Part shown: one piece after another, positions 22,798 through 35,800 of the stretch
Layout: every line of letters starts with the position of its first letter
Numbering within the stretch: position 1 is the stretch's first letter
Assembly (NCBI RefSeq): GCF_000165425.1
Contig: NW_001798979.1
Span: forward strand, 186,001-250,000
Direction of reading: 5' to 3'
DNA: 64,000 bases
Source of the DNA: Paramecium tetraurelia
Taxonomy: Eukaryota; Ciliophora; Oligohymenophorea; Peniculida; Parameciidae
Translations under genes and position numbers: made by a program
The notes under the pieces: model-generated
The model's database searches: none
What the model was told of the DNA's origin: nothing
The model's input: only the letters and a program-made list of their open reading frames with translations

Positions 22798-23516
22798 ATG
22801 AGAAAAAGATTAGGAGCAATCCATTCTGATTCAGCTGAAGAATACATTCAACTAGCTCAAACTACTTGGAACATGGATCTCTTCTACTATGATGGCAATT
22901 CCAAGAAACAAGAATAAAACCTTGTGAACTTTGATTTTGATGAGAGGGAAACTAATGTATTAATGTAATCTGATATTCTAGAATACAGAAATAGAGGAGG
23001 AAGTATAGATACAAGCATAGATGGAAACTTAGAATGTAAAAATACTTGTGATGGATGCAGAGAATGAAGCATAATATATCTTTGATTATTGTGATCGAGA
23101 AAGTCATCAAAGGAGGGATTTTGATTATGTTTCAAAGGTTGAAGTCAATGAAAACAAATAAATCACTTACCATTTTTGGATGAACAATCTTAACTCAACT
23201 AAATTCACTGAGATTATTGATGGTAAAATTTATAAATTTATTTTTTAGTATACGTGAAAAATTGTGATGTAGTGATATATATGTACAACAAATCAGTTGA
23301 AGAGCATTATCAAGATTTCATTGAAAAGATATCCAAAATTAATAATAAGAGATTTACTATTTACAAAGTGAAGAATGCTATGAATAGAACTCAAGTATTT
23401 TTTTAGTTATAATATTTTAGAGTTTTGATAAACTAAGCGATTAAAATACAGAAAATGTGATTGCAGTGAGAAGCCTGTAAGAAGCCATCTCTAAAACCAT
23501 TAACTAATATATATGA
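22798..23516 (+). CDS. Divergent small-GTPase-like protein
   Basis: 213 residues, exons split by introns 23036-23060, 23223-23248 and 23395-23420 (25-26 bp). The C-terminal half resembles the second half of a Ras-superfamily fold: a hydrophobic strand CDVVIYMYN followed by an EHYQDFIEKI helix, strand FTIYKVKNAMN in the place of the NKxD region, and NVIAVRSLQEAISKTINQYI as the SAK strand plus last helix. The P-loop (GxxxxGKS/T), DxxG and NKxD motifs are missing, so GTP binding is unlikely. Best read as a degenerate GTPase-fold protein; alternatively an unrelated alpha/beta protein. Confidence 0.55.
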
Positions 23517-23666
23517 TTATAAACCAATATTTATTTTGCTTACTACGATTGTTAAATAAACGTGAAATCAGAGTTATCAAGTGTGTGCAATATTGGAATG
23601 TGATTTTTCTATTTTATTTTATTTAATTTTATTATGTAAAACGGATTTATTTTCATTTATTATTAT

Positions 23667-24860
23667 ATGAAATTATTATTGTTTGTGTTTATCGTATACA
23701 CTTATGCGACAAGTGCACAATACAGATAAGCGATGGAGGATGTATACAGTAAACTATTCTTTAGCTTAACGATGATAACTTTGGTTAAACCCTTCTTGAA
23801 ACCATTCAAATGCATATCTAATCCGAGGAGCCTGTAGGAAATTTAGTCAACATGTTATAAAATCTTCAATCGTAAGTGGAAAAGGTGTAATACAAATCTG
23901 AAGAGCAACACAAGAGAATTTCTACGAATTGCTACCTCAACTTAGGTTAGTTGAACGATCAAATTGATAATTACAAAATTAAATCTGTGACTCTAAAATC
24001 GTATATTGACACTCTCAATCCAAATGTCAAATAGAGTGTGGCAATGGTGGAAAGAAAAGAAAAAGAAAAAGTATTTCTACCTAAAATTAAGATAGGATGA
24101 CTATAAGCAAGAATTGAAATTAGCAGCAGAAAAAAGAGAGAAGGAACACGAAACCTATACCACCATTTTAGATAACCTTGAGCAAGCCTTATTCGGTTTC
24201 CATCAAATTAAGTTAGCTTTTAATCAATTTATCGATTCTGTACAAAAAGGGTAACGTAAATTTGAGTCATTCGCTGAAATGAAATAAGTGTTAAAATAAG
24301 TTAAACACACATACAAACTTGAAGGGTACAAGCATTTCGTGCAATTACTCTAGTCTCTATCAAAGTAGACAAGTGAAGAAGTATTACATTTCATATATTT
24401 TAGGAAGCATTAAAATTAGCAATTCAATTGAGTGCTATTCTGAAATAAATAGAATCATACATTCAAACTGAAAGAACCAGAGAAGATCAAGCAGAATTGG
24501 CTAGAGAAGCAGCTTATAATGATTACAAAGCTCAAATAGCTGATTTGTTCAATGAATCTTCAAAATCTCTTACTGAAATGACAGGTATTATTTATGAATA
24601 AAAGAGGAATTTTGGATAGCCAGTCGAATGAATTGAAATAGAGTGAGAATGAAAAAATGGAAGTTGATGTCAGATTATAAAATAAAATGAAAGAATTTGA
24701 GAACATACAAGCTGAATGTTCAATTCTAGATTAAGAATATTAGTAATCAACTAAATAAAGAAATTAACAAAGTAAATTACTAGATTAAGCAATTTTGTTA
24801 ACGACAACTTCACTAGGATAATTGAAGAGCGACTTATTAAAGCATGCTGAAGTTTATTGA
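23667..24860 (+). CDS. Trichocyst matrix protein-like secreted coiled-coil protein
   Basis: About 350 residues. Signal peptide MKLLLFVFIVYTYATSAQ, then LNDDNFGQTLLETIQMHIQS and a long series of alpha-helical heptads rich in Glu, Gln, Lys and Leu. In Paramecium, trichocyst matrix proteins share this plan: signal peptide, a short 'FGxTLxxTIxLxL' segment, and coiled coils that crystallise in the secretory granule. Introns 23742-23764, 24381-24403 and 24585-24606 are clear. A further frame change near 24035-24060, inside a Lys-rich stretch, can be served by several 19-22-bp introns and is not resolved. Confidence 0.68.
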
Positions 24861-24967
24861 TGTATTCAAACCATGAAAATTTAAGCATTATTATTCTACA
24901 TTAATTATCTTCTTCTTTTAATCATGTGGCTATCATATTGATATTATTAATAAATATTAAAAATAAA

Positions 24968-26444
24968 ATGTCTAAAATTGACGAACAGTAAATCATCAAA
25001 AATACTAAAAGTATGTAGAAAATGCAGGAAATTGCAGATCGCATCTATGCTACTACTGGTGATTTGACTAAAAGTATGAGCATTGCAATATATAGCAATT
25101 AGTTCTGATAGTATATTGAAACCGTCTAAATTGACATAAGAATAATTATTATTATAATCAAAGAAGATTGATAATATCTAGGATAGTAAGTAGAAGAAGG
25201 GTAAAGGGTAATAATCAACTTCAGCCAATAAAAATGAGTTAAATTCAATAGAATGGGTCAATAAATTATAAGAAATACAATAATAACACAATGAAGACAA
25301 GAAAAAACTGAGAGAAGAACTCATTGCTAGATATGTGTAAAGGGAAATGGAATTTAAGAAAACAATTGATGAATTACAATAAGAATTGAGATCCAGAACT
25401 GCCTTGGATTAGACTGATAAGAAAGTTATGGAGATGATTTATAAAGATCATAGCAAAATTATAGATGGCATCAATAATATTTAGTTGAGGACTTCTAAAA
25501 TCCTAGTCGATTAAGAAAGAGATATCATTAGATTTTTTAATAATAAAATTAATGAAATAAAGAAACAATTTTAAGAGGAAAGAGAGAAGAAGGGTTAGAA
25601 TGATAAAGAGTATATCTAAAAGGAGAATCAATTGATAAGCGAATTAGAATGGATTAAGAAGATTGCGTAAAAAATCGATGACGAAAATCATTAATTGATG
25701 TAAAAGTATAAGGAACTGAAGGTTGAGTATTAAACTTAGGAAAGAGATAGAGAAATGTTAATGAAGGAGTTGATAATCAAAAAAAAGGAAAATGCCATAC
25801 TCAAATCATAAATATAATAATATGAAAAGTTATTGAATGATGTTTAAAAAGAGGATGATTAGGAGTCCAATTAGGATTAAATCTTAGATAAATCTGGGGT
25901 TAAAAATCAAAAAACTGAGAAATCTAAATAATCGTCATCCTAATAGCAAGTGCGATTTCCACAAATAACAAATTCGTAAGTTTCACAAAGCGTTGATGAA
26001 GTATAAAAAGCAAAGTATAATATTTATTTTAAGGAGAATAGATATTAGAATATAATTAAGACCTATTAGGACACATAGAAAAAAGAACAAAAGAGACTAA
26101 GAGAAATCAAATAACTTTACATTAAAGAGTTATCTGCTAAAACAGAACTATACAACATTTTAAGATAGTGTATTGAAGATATTAAGGAAGAGATAATTTA
26201 AGTGAGAAGTGACGAGAGGACTTTGAAAAAGAATAAGAGTAATTTATGATTAAATTTAGATTAAAGTAATGAGGAAGTAAAGATGGAGAAGGAGGATAGG
26301 GAAAAATTGATTGAAAACTTACTAAAACACGAAAGGGTCATCCAAGTTATAAGTGATAAGATATTTTACGATAAGAAGAACTATGATGAAACAATGATGC
26401 AATAACAGTATGAAGAAACAAATTACAATGATGAATAATATTGA
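24968..26444 (+). CDS. Long coiled-coil protein
   Basis: 477 residues; introns 25074-25095 (22 bp) and 26239-26259 (21 bp). Two long coiled-coil regions (about residues 80-290 and 350-470) flank a Ser/Gln-rich linker. Typical segments are HNEDKKKLREELIARYVQRE and ELEWIKKIAQKIDDENHQLM. No transmembrane span. Architecture resembles ciliary or basal-body coiled-coil proteins (CCDC/CFAP type), frequent in ciliates, but I cannot name a family. It converges on the next gene, the two stops being 23 bp apart. Confidence 0.7.
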
Positions 26445-26467
26445 ATATTTAATAATTTTCTTAATTG

Positions 26468-26782
26468 TCACGTGAGTCGTTTTGTAAATGCTTCAATCAA
26501 ACAATTGCTAATAGAAGTATTGCATTTCTATCTAACACATCGATATAATAATCGAGTATTATCATTATCTACCAAACAATTATAGAATTGTCCTAATGCA
26601 TAGGGCATTTCTTAAAACCTCTAATAAATAGTGACACATTAAGTCAGATGTTTTTCACAGGTATCATTTGCTATGCATGTCCTCCATTCATCAGGACACT
26701 TATAGAAGACGCAATTATTGTCTGGGTCTGTTGGTTTTTGCAAGGCTACAATGGCAAAAACAAATGTCAAAAGGAATTTCAT
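26468..26782 (-). CDS. Small secreted cysteine-rich protein
   Basis: 104 residues, single exon. Signal peptide MKFLLTFVFAIVALQ, then a mature domain with ten Cys in paired spacing (CVFYKCPDEWRTCIANDTC, QCVT, CLVDN, RCVRQKC and SNC), suggesting disulfide bonding. Similar small Cys-rich secreted proteins are numerous in Paramecium. Function unknown. Very short gap (23 bp) to the upstream convergent gene. Confidence 0.72.
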
Positions 26783-26842
26783 ATAAAATGCAAATCGATA
26801 TAAAATATATACACACAATTAATTAAAAAACAAAGAGTAAAT

Positions 26843-27869
26843 TCAAATTGAAATTGTGATTTATGAGACTTACAAATGCTCTTCTCTAGCATATTTTCTC
26901 TTCACAGCTGGATACAAAGTATTGTTTTAATTGTTGTAGTAAAGCTACAATAAATAAGTGGCACAATATTTTGATTCGTCTGTGATTTCCATTTCGGATT
27001 GAATTCCCAAAATTTTGTTAGACAAGAGCAATGCAGACTACGCCAGTTATGAAGGCATGTATTATAGGCTTTCATAACTATGCAAGGCAATCTCGAGGAT
27101 GTAGGATGACAATTGAAATTATTGGGTTTGAAATACTTTATTGTCTTCAATTTAAGTGTTTTCGATAACAGTAAATTCTAAGAATCTTAGAGGACTGATG
27201 TAGTTTAGTGAAAAGTTAACAGTATTCAGGATCTAGCCTTCCATTTGGAGTATCTCCTCCTTGGTGTAGGCTCTGTCACAGACATAGACAAAGTCTTTGA
27301 TATTTGGAGGGTAGATTTCTTCAAATTTGGACGCGATGAAGAGGGATGCGACTCCGACCAATTGGAGTTTGTTTCGCTTGACGATGTTGGCACTAAGGTA
27401 TCTGTCTATGAGGTTGATGGCTAGATAGAGACTGTTTGGAGACTAGAGAAGATTAGATGTAACAAAATACAAGTTTGAATTTCATGTGAACTTCTTCAAT
27501 CCAGTCGATAAGGATGGACCTCATTTTTTAATTGATGTCTTTTTAGGTTTGTTCCATAAAGCAGGAGTTAGGTAAGTAGTTACTCTAATTGGATAGATTG
27601 ATTGAATTTACTTATTCTTCTAAAATATATCGAAATATGTCCTTTCTATAATTGCTAATGAATTGTGGGTTGCTTAATTCTTCGTCTATTCTGCTACTGC
27701 TCAGACATGATTCATTATATTCTTCATCCATAGTGCTTCCTGATCCGCATGTTGATGTTCGTTAATGTTTTGGGACTTTTTCGAAGGTTACAGATTTCGA
27801 GTTTCTTCTTAAGGAATTATATAAGGTGTTGTTGTTTTAATCTTCTATTTAGGTAAGAGAGGCAATCAT
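26843..27869 (-). CDS. A/B-type cyclin
   Basis: 323 residues; introns 27585-27611 (27 bp) and 27443-27470 (28 bp). The cyclin box is clear: MRSILIDWIEEVHMKFKL, SPNSLYLAINLIDRYLSANI, LVGVASLFIASKFEEIYPP and DFVYVCDRAYTKEEILQME. The MRxxLxDW and KxEE motifs are those that contact the CDK in mitotic cyclins. A second cyclin fold follows, beginning LSPLRFLEF-like (YISPLRFLEF) and ending with a helix containing KRKY. No obvious destruction box (RxxL) is visible in the short Ser-rich N-terminus, though RRNS and KHQRT regions are present. A cell-cycle regulator of a CDK. Confidence 0.9.
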
Positions 27870-28364
27870 TGCAATTAATTTAAATTCGAATTATTGTTTT
27901 TATTTATTAATTTTGTTATTTCTTCAAATATTGGGGAAATGCCCAATTTGAATTTGAATTTCAAATTATGTTTTAATAACAGTTATTAAATGCTTTCCTA
28001 TTTCTCGCGCATATTCACTTTATTATCCAATCACAACGAAACCCATCAAAATTCTTTACATGATTCTTCAATTTTACAAGAACATTTTTAATAAATGCTA
28101 ACAATAGCTTAAAAAAAAGTATTTAAAAATATACAATAACCCCTTACCCATACAGTGTGTAATCATAAATTGAGACTAGACAAATTATATTTTTTCGAAC
28201 TTAGTCCCAATAACTATTCTTATATTGTTCATCAATTGAACGTCATAGATAATGCAATGAAGAATCATTAAATAAAATTAATATTTTCCTTCACTTATGT
28301 GAAAGTATGGTATGAAAATAATAATTCATATTTTTAATATCATTTATTATTCATTGTTCCACTC
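27870..28364. other. 495-bp AT-rich interval
   Basis: Upstream of the minus-strand cyclin gene and downstream of a small minus-strand frame. No coding signal or RNA motif recognised. Confidence 0.45.
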
Positions 28365-28640
28365 TCATTTGATCTCTCCACTTTCCAAACCATTAATCAG
28401 TTTCATTTTCATCAAAAAATTACTGTTTGGTGATCCATAGTGTGAAAAAATCGACTCTGGAGTGATAAAATTCATAGGGATTATCCTTATATAGTCTTAG
28501 GGCATAGGATGATCAGTAGATGACATTAAGAAGGGATGTGATAACAAAACAGCTGAAAATCCTTGGATTTGAGATAATTTATATTGTGATTAATAAAAGT
28601 AAGAAGGGGGTCGAGAAGATGAATGATGAAATGTGTTCAT
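28365..28640 (-). CDS. Hypothetical small protein
   Basis: A 91-residue uninterrupted frame, ATG 28640 to TGA 28365-28367. Ser/Pro/His-rich start (FHHSSSRPPSYFY), middle with PQDYIRIIPMNFITPES. No known motif, signal peptide or membrane span. GC and codon make-up look more like coding than the flanks. Could be an incomplete exon. Confidence 0.38.
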
Positions 28641-28781
28641 AACATTTTATAAAAGTTAGAACAAGTTTAATGACATCATATTTGATTGATTACACATTAT
28701 TTATATCTAATCATTTTGGAATTAAATCCATACATCTTTGAATTAACCGATTTTTAAAAAAATATCTAATATATTTTGGAT

Positions 28782-31152
28782 ATGTTCATTTCAGCAGGAC
28801 AGCATAAATATAATTTATCAAATTATCTGAACCAACAGACAACATTGGCAGTTTTTCTGGGAGTGAAGGAAGTTGAAATTGACCAGATATAATAACTAAC
28901 AGAATAAATTTATAAACTCTCTTTCAAGTATTTTTCTAATTGATATTGTAAGGAACTCAAAGAAATAGATTAGATTCCACACCAAATCAGACATCTCTCA
29001 AGTCTAGGGAAACTAATTAGAGAAGGATTTTACAATTGCATAGAAGTTATGTGCTGCAAATATGCCTGTCCCCAAGGCATTATTTTATTGCAAAGATCAA
29101 TCGGTTCTCGGATTTCCATTTTATGCTACAGAATATGTTGAAGGGAGGATATTCAACATGGAACAACTACTAAATATTTCGCAGGCCAAAAAAAGATTAC
29201 TGTTCTAAGAGGTTTCTAAAGCTCTGGCTCATCTACATTCAATTAGCTTTCATTATCTCGGCCTTGGCGAGGTGGACCAAAACACCCATCATTACGAAAC
29301 ATTAAATAACAAGTTACATAACTTATATAAATAACATGAAACTAAGATATCAACCAATATGGAAGATCTTTTGTATTGGTTATCATTAAACACTCCAGTA
29401 AAATCTGATTTGGATAATCTTTGCTTGATACATGGGGATTTTTCACTCTCTAAAGTTGTATTCCATCCAACCAAACCTGCAGTTTTGGCTATTTTAGATT
29501 GGCAATAAGCTTAAATAGGTAATGCCTTCGTTGATTTGGCCAGTTTTGTTTTACCATACTACATTCCCTATTCAAATGGACAACATTAGGTTGATGGCTG
29601 GTTTGGAGTCGAAGAAATAATGGGTCAACCAAGTATCCAAGATGTATTATCAGCTTACTTTACCACGAGATCAAGTTAAACCATTACAGATATCAGATAC
29701 TAACTCATTTTGTCAATCGTGAAGTCATCAATTGATTAGCAAATCCACTATAAATAATACAAAGAAGAAAAATATTATGAAAATTCTCTCTTTTTAACCA
29801 AGGCTGGTTATGAGATAATCTCGGAAATGACTGAAGGAGATCCTTTCGGAATCAAAATGAGAGCTACAAATGATGGCTAAATATGGTCACATTGGCCTGT
29901 TTCTGAAAGATGCAAGAGTTATTATTATAGAATCAAGGATTTCATGAGAGATGAGGTTTTCCCCATTGAAAAGGCCATCTTAGACAAAGCCAGAGAAGTT
30001 CCAAGGTCTCTTCCCAACAAGCCAATTACAGAATTAGAAGAACTTCAAAGGAAAGCTAAGTCAGTTGGATTATGGAATTTATTTATTTTGGATCCTATGT
30101 ATGGAAAAGGCTTAACTAATCTTGAATATGTGTTCATTTCAGAAATTATAGGATTAAGTTTTATAGGCCATGTAGTTTTTAATTGTTTGGCACCTGAAAC
30201 TGGAAATATAAGATTATTGATAGCATATGGAACACAATATTAAAAAGAGAAATATTTAAATCCATTATTAGAAGGTAAATGCAAATCATTTTTTGCTATA
30301 ACTGAGAAGGATGTATCGTCTGCAGATTAAGATAATAACAAGTTCACTATAACTCCTACAGATGGAGGGTTCATTCTAAATGGTGGAAAGTGGTTTGTCC
30401 AAAATGCTGCTGATGAAAGAGCAATTTTTGGGATTGTGGTTGGTAAGTCATCCTCGCATACAAATAACCCTAATGAGACATAATCAATGATTTTGGTTGA
30501 AATGAACAATCCTAAGATACAAATAACTAGACAGTTCTCTTCTCAAAATTTCTATGATCTTCCTCACAGTTATTCTGAAATTCAATTCAACAATGCCTTT
30601 ATTCCCAAAGAAAATCTATTAGGACAACTTGGAGGAGCAATAAAAATGATTGAAGATAGATTATTGGAAGAGAGATTAAATCATTGTGCTAGACTTAATG
30701 GACTAACTAGGAGGAGCTTAGATTTAACATTGTCAAGATCTGAGAAAAGAGTAATATTCAAAGAAAAATTAAAAGATAATGCTGCTTTTCAAGAGAAATT
30801 AGGAGATCTGGAAATTGCATATCAATCATGCAGATTATTGTGTTTAAATGCTGGATTATTGTTGGATTCAGTTGGAAATACACATTTTAATGCGTTCCTG
30901 GCTGTTAGTGAATGTAAGGCTCACATTCCAAAAGCTAGTCAGTACATCTTGGATTCATGCATGCAAATATTTGGGGCTGAGGGAGTGACTGAGGAATAAC
31001 CATTGAGTCTTATTTTGCGTCTGGCCAAGGCTCTTAGATTTGTGGATGGACCGTGTGAATTCCATCTTAGACAGGTTTCTAAATTTGTTTATGGAAATCA
31101 CATATTCAATGATCTTAACAATGCTCAAGGATATGGATTAGCAAAACTATGA
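28782..31152 (+). CDS. ACAD10/11-type fusion: phosphotransferase-like domain plus acyl-CoA dehydrogenase
   Basis: 781 residues with a single 25-bp intron (28928-28952). The N-terminal domain (about residues 30-290) is an aminoglycoside phosphotransferase/choline kinase-type fold: VPKALFYCKDQSVLGFPFY, EYVEGRIF, LIHGDFSLSKVVFHPTKPAVL and LDWQQAQIGNAFVDLASF. The C-terminal domain (about 380-781) is an acyl-CoA dehydrogenase: ITEKDVSSADQDN, GGKWFVQNAA, FEVPKEN-like (AFIPKENLLG), EERLNHCARLNGLTRRSLDL and IFGAEGVTEE. In animals ACAD10/11 first phosphorylates 4-hydroxyacyl-CoAs and then eliminates phosphate. Here the kinase-domain Asn of HGDxxxxN is Lys and DWE is DWQ, so phosphotransfer may be lost or altered. 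Probably mitochondrial or peroxisomal. Confidence 0.93.
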
Positions 31153-31310
31153 TTTATTTTATAAATAACAAATAAAATCTGACCTTATAAATTAATCCAT
31201 TCTAATTTATTTCAAGATCGTATATAAGTTTTTTCAAATTATAAATAGTATAAACTGAGCATTTATATTAAACCATTTCCCTTAAATTATTTATTTAAAT
31301 CTTTATATCG

Positions 31311-32444
31311 ATGAGCACAGGACTTGCTAAACCTAAAAAACTGAAACTCACAGATTATGAAGTCTTTCAAACCTTGGGTACTGGTAATGAAAAAATTGAA
31401 ATGCTGAATTTTAGGTTCATTCGGAAGAGTGAAACTGGCAAGGAATAAACAAACCAATAAATATGTTGCCTTGAAAAGTCTAAAAAAAGCAGAGATCATC
31501 AGACTCAAACAAGTTGATCATGTGATTAATGAAAACACCATATTGGGAAATTTACAGCATCCATTTATTGTATTATCGATCATCAATTTTAGGTAACTTT
31601 TGAAGGCTTCTGCCAAGATCCAAGATATCTCTATTTAGTCTTAGAATTCGTGTCTGGAGGAGAGTTGTTCACTTACCTAAGAAGCATCGGAAGACTCGAT
31701 ACTTCACATGCAGCGTAAACATACCCAACCATGCCCTAGTTTTTATGGTGCCCAAGTTGCCTCCATGTTCGAGTACCTGCATTCCAAGAACATCATCTAC
31801 AGGGATCTTAAACCAGAGAACTTATTGATTGCAGATGATGGATATCTCAAATTAACAGATTTCGGCTTCGCTAAAGTTGTAGAGGGAAGAACCTATACAT
31901 TGTGTGGAACCCCAGAGTATTTGGCTCCAGAAATTCTATTGAACAAAGGACACGGCAAGGCTGTCGATTGGTGGACTTTGGGAATTTTAATTTATGAAAT
32001 GAATGCAGGAATCGATCCCTTCTCAGATGAAGATCCCATGGCCATTTATCAAAAGATCTTGAAAGGCAAGGTTAAATTCCCAAAAAGCTTTGACAAGTAA
32101 TCATTATGTCTTAAATCTAAAGGAATGCAAAGTCTTTGGTCAAGCATTTACTTGTGGCTGATCTTTCTAAAAGATATGGAAATTTAAAAAATGGTAACAC
32201 TCTCATTTCTAATCTAAGGCGCTGCTGATGTTAAAAATCATAGATGGTTTGCAAGTCTAGATTGGAATCTCCTTACTCAAAAGAAATTACCCGTTCCATA
32301 TAAGCCAGTTGTGAAGTAATTGCCCCTTTCTCATTAATTTTACTTAGAGCTCCAAATGATACATCCAATTTTTCATCCTACCCAGAATCCGACACCCAAA
32401 GCCCTGCTCTTAAACCAGCAGACGATCCCTTCTTAGAATGGTGA
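31311..32444 (+). CDS. cAMP-dependent protein kinase catalytic subunit-like (AGC kinase)
   Basis: 323 residues in seven exons; introns 31384-31414, 31570-31592, 31715-31739, 32097-32122, 32194-32218 and 32316-32347 (23-32 bp), all phase-consistent. Motifs: [13 protein letters not shown] glycine loop, YVALKSLKK with the ATP lysine, [18 protein letters not shown], activation loop [12 protein letters not shown] with the phosphorylated Thr, and [18 protein letters not shown]. The C-terminal tail ends DDPFLEW, an aromatic hydrophobic motif at the very C-terminus as in PKA. Expected to phosphorylate Arg-rich sites downstream of cyclic nucleotides; in Paramecium this controls ciliary beating. PKA versus PKG-like assignment is not final because no regulatory domain is fused. 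Confidence 0.93.
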
Positions 32445-32816
32445 TTAATAGAGCATTATTCATTATAATAAATTCAACTATGTATTCTCAATATATATAT
32501 GTTTTATGATTAATAAATTAACAATATCTCAACAATTTAAACTCTACTTTAGCAATAAGAATAACCTGGCCAAAATCCACATTAGGTCATATTTAATTAC
32601 ATTTTTAACAACCCTACTTTAACATCATGATATTTTATAAAATCCCCTTTAAAAATTCTAGACCTTGTCTTGGTGGACCATTTTCACACCCATTAGACAT
32701 TTATCATGGTATCAATATTTATTCGATTCTTAATATGTAATCGAAATTAATAATTAATTATAAATTAATATGCACCTCATTAATTTTATTTTCAAATTAT
32801 ATTCATCTCTTCTTCC
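32445..32816. other. 372-bp convergent intergenic region
   Basis: Between two convergent stops. A short minus-strand frame (about 32713-32600) starts MSNGCENGPPRQGLEF and contains a few Cys, but it closes within 40 codons and no intron joins it to a longer frame. Confidence 0.4.
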
Positions 32817-35800
32817 TCATCCTATTCTTAAATTCTTATGCATTGCTTTTTCTAAGTATTGCTTAATTTGTTCTAAACTTTGATTCCAGCCTATACATTT
32901 TGCCACTTGATCCTCAACATCTCCCTATTTCTTTCCAACATCGATTATTATACCATCTACTCTTTCTCTTTGGATTCTTGATATTCTCTAAATAGTCTTT
33001 CAACATTAGTTAATTGATCTTAAATATAATGACCCTTTTTCAATTCTAATTGTAAATTGATTACAGATTCTAAATAAATTCTTATTTATTATATATCTTT
33101 CATTGTTCGAGACTGTACTCTAGTTCTCAACAGTTCACTAAATAATAGATAATAATAAGTACTCTTATAGCTTATATGAATATATCAATTAACTCTTCCA
33201 ATTTTTATCATAATTGACACATTTTAAGACAGAAGAGGGTAATTAATAGTATTAAATAAATCGTACAATTTTTGGATTAGATATTAGCTCTACCTTGGAA
33301 TTCTTTTTAATGTATTGCTTATGCTTAAGATATGATTGTAAAATCCTTTTTCCATAAATTCTGAATTTCTCAGCTAATTAGAGATGCAAATCCCATTTAT
33401 CTAAGCAATCTTGATACATTGTTATATTTTGATTATCATTCACTTTGTTTTGGATTACCTACAAAGAGATGAATTTTTCATCTAAATAATCAGTTACAAT
33501 TAACAATTCTTCCTCTGAAATTAGTTTAGCTCTTCTTGATTCTAAATTTGAATTTAAACAGGATGCAATATTCTTCAATTAAGGCTTGACATTATAAGGA
33601 GAGAAAATGTTTTTTATTATAGTCTACAATTCTTTGGGAATAGTGAATAAGTTTAAAGTTATAACTATTAACAATAAATAGCCACTTGATTCGTAAGATG
33701 GTGAATTGCTAGATTGGATATAATTCGATAAGCAATTCAAATACTCTATCATGACATCATAATTTTTCAAAGGAAATTCAGTATTTTGCTTCACTGTATA
33801 TTCATTTTCGACATCTTGATCTAAAAATTCTAAGTAGTAATCAGGAATAACAATTGTTGTTAAAACATCTTATGCCAGTATTAATTTAAGTCCAATTCGT
33901 ATTAAGTGGTTACTCCATTCATCTAGATACAAATTTTACTCACAAAAATAGCAATAATCCAAAAAACACGCAACTAAGTCTTCAGTTATGTTATAATTTT
34001 GGCATTCTAAAAATTCGATATATTTTAAATATTTCTTTATTTAAGACTTTTCTTCAATCGATTATATGGAATAAATAGCTAATGGGAGATTATTTGAAAA
34101 GTTGCTAAGATTAATTGCTAAAATTAAATATGCATGTTATTCCTAACCGAAACTTTTAAAAGCTTACTAAAATAAAATTGTACATTAATAAATAACAGAG
34201 GTTGAAATTGAAAATGCCAAATTTACTGAATTTTAATTGGTTTTTAAAAGATAATCATAAAACTATTTTGGTCCACTTTCATTAATTACTGAAAGAATAG
34301 AATACTCATCCTACTCAATAGAATTATTTATTGTAGAATCTTTTTATTTTTTAAGTTGATTCTATAGATTAATATTATGTTAAATGCATGACCAAAGCAC
34401 ACTTTATAATTATTAATGTTTTATTTATTTAATTATGAATGCCAAAGGAGTTTAACAATTTTATTGAAGATCTTACTAATATTCAAAACTTTTAAGTTCT
34501 TATATGTTAGTTCTGCCAAAATAGTTTGATATATATATTAATAATTACTCAAAAGGTATCATAAGATATTCAAAACTTGAATCTGCAAAATAGATTTACT
34601 CATTTTTTATATTTTTCAATAACTTAGATTACACATTCAATAAAACATATTATGAGTAATTGTTCATAATTTCTCCTTATGGAAAGGAAAACTTAAATAA
34701 AAACTGAATAGCGTCTATTAAATTTTAATTCCAGCCAATGCTTTTAACTTGATTTATACAATAATATAAGATATTTATTAAATTAGTCCTTTATTCCAAA
34801 GTTGCATCTTCTGATGATATTATACCACAGCATAATAGATAACTTAAAATAATAGATTCTAATTGTCTCAACTTGTTTTCAAAATCTAAATTTTACTCCT
34901 TAAGTTTTGCATTACATATTATTTAGTTGATTTTTTTAAAGTTAATTATATCACCTTAAGTTATGGAATTCGTGATTTAAAATATCTAATCAATCTAAAC
35001 TAATTTTATTTTTTTATCTATGAAGAATTATTCAACTTATAACAAGTATTAACTCTTCATTAATTAGAATTTTTAATCTGATTTTAATGAATTATCTCCT
35101 CTTTCCTTTTTCATGTGTTATAAAATACTAATTAAATCTGAATGGTTATTAAAAGACAGACATAAATCTTTAGAGTTTTGATAATTCATTTAAAAGATTA
35201 TTTATTTCCAAAAACCAAGTCCAATTAAATCTTAATAGCATTTAAGACCAAAGCTATTATCACAATCAAGATAATCTTCATATTTGAATTTAAGAATCTC
35301 AGGATTTATAGCATCAAATATGTTTTATAGTGCTTAATGAGCTATTGAGGCTTAATCTAATAAGTGCTTTCGCTTTAATGTATTTCTAATCATCTGAGTA
35401 TCTACTCTCATAGAATTTTTATAAATTGGTGTATATTTTGAAGCTAGAATAACTAAATACTCTCCGATTTAATGTAAAAGTTTATATTAATTGCAAATAT
35501 AAATGCATAACTTATAGTTTTAAAACTTCTCTAAAAGACTCAAAGTTAATTTGATGGTATCAATATCAATTGTTTTAATAATCTTCGAATAATCTAATTA
35601 ATTTCCAAATTTTTATTGGATATGGATTTTAAAGTCTTCCGAAATTTATCCCAATAATTAAATTATTTAAATTAATGTTGAATCATTAAGAGTGACCGTT
35701 TTATTCTAATTTTTTATAAAACTTGTTAACTCCACTTAATTTAATAATAATATTTTATTTTCATTTAATGATTGAACATCAATAGAAGCAATAGAGGAAA

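Noticed and set aside
32600-32713. Minus-strand mini-frame MSNGCENGPPRQGLEF
   Set aside because: Only about 37 codons, no intron connects it to a longer frame, and no known family fits.
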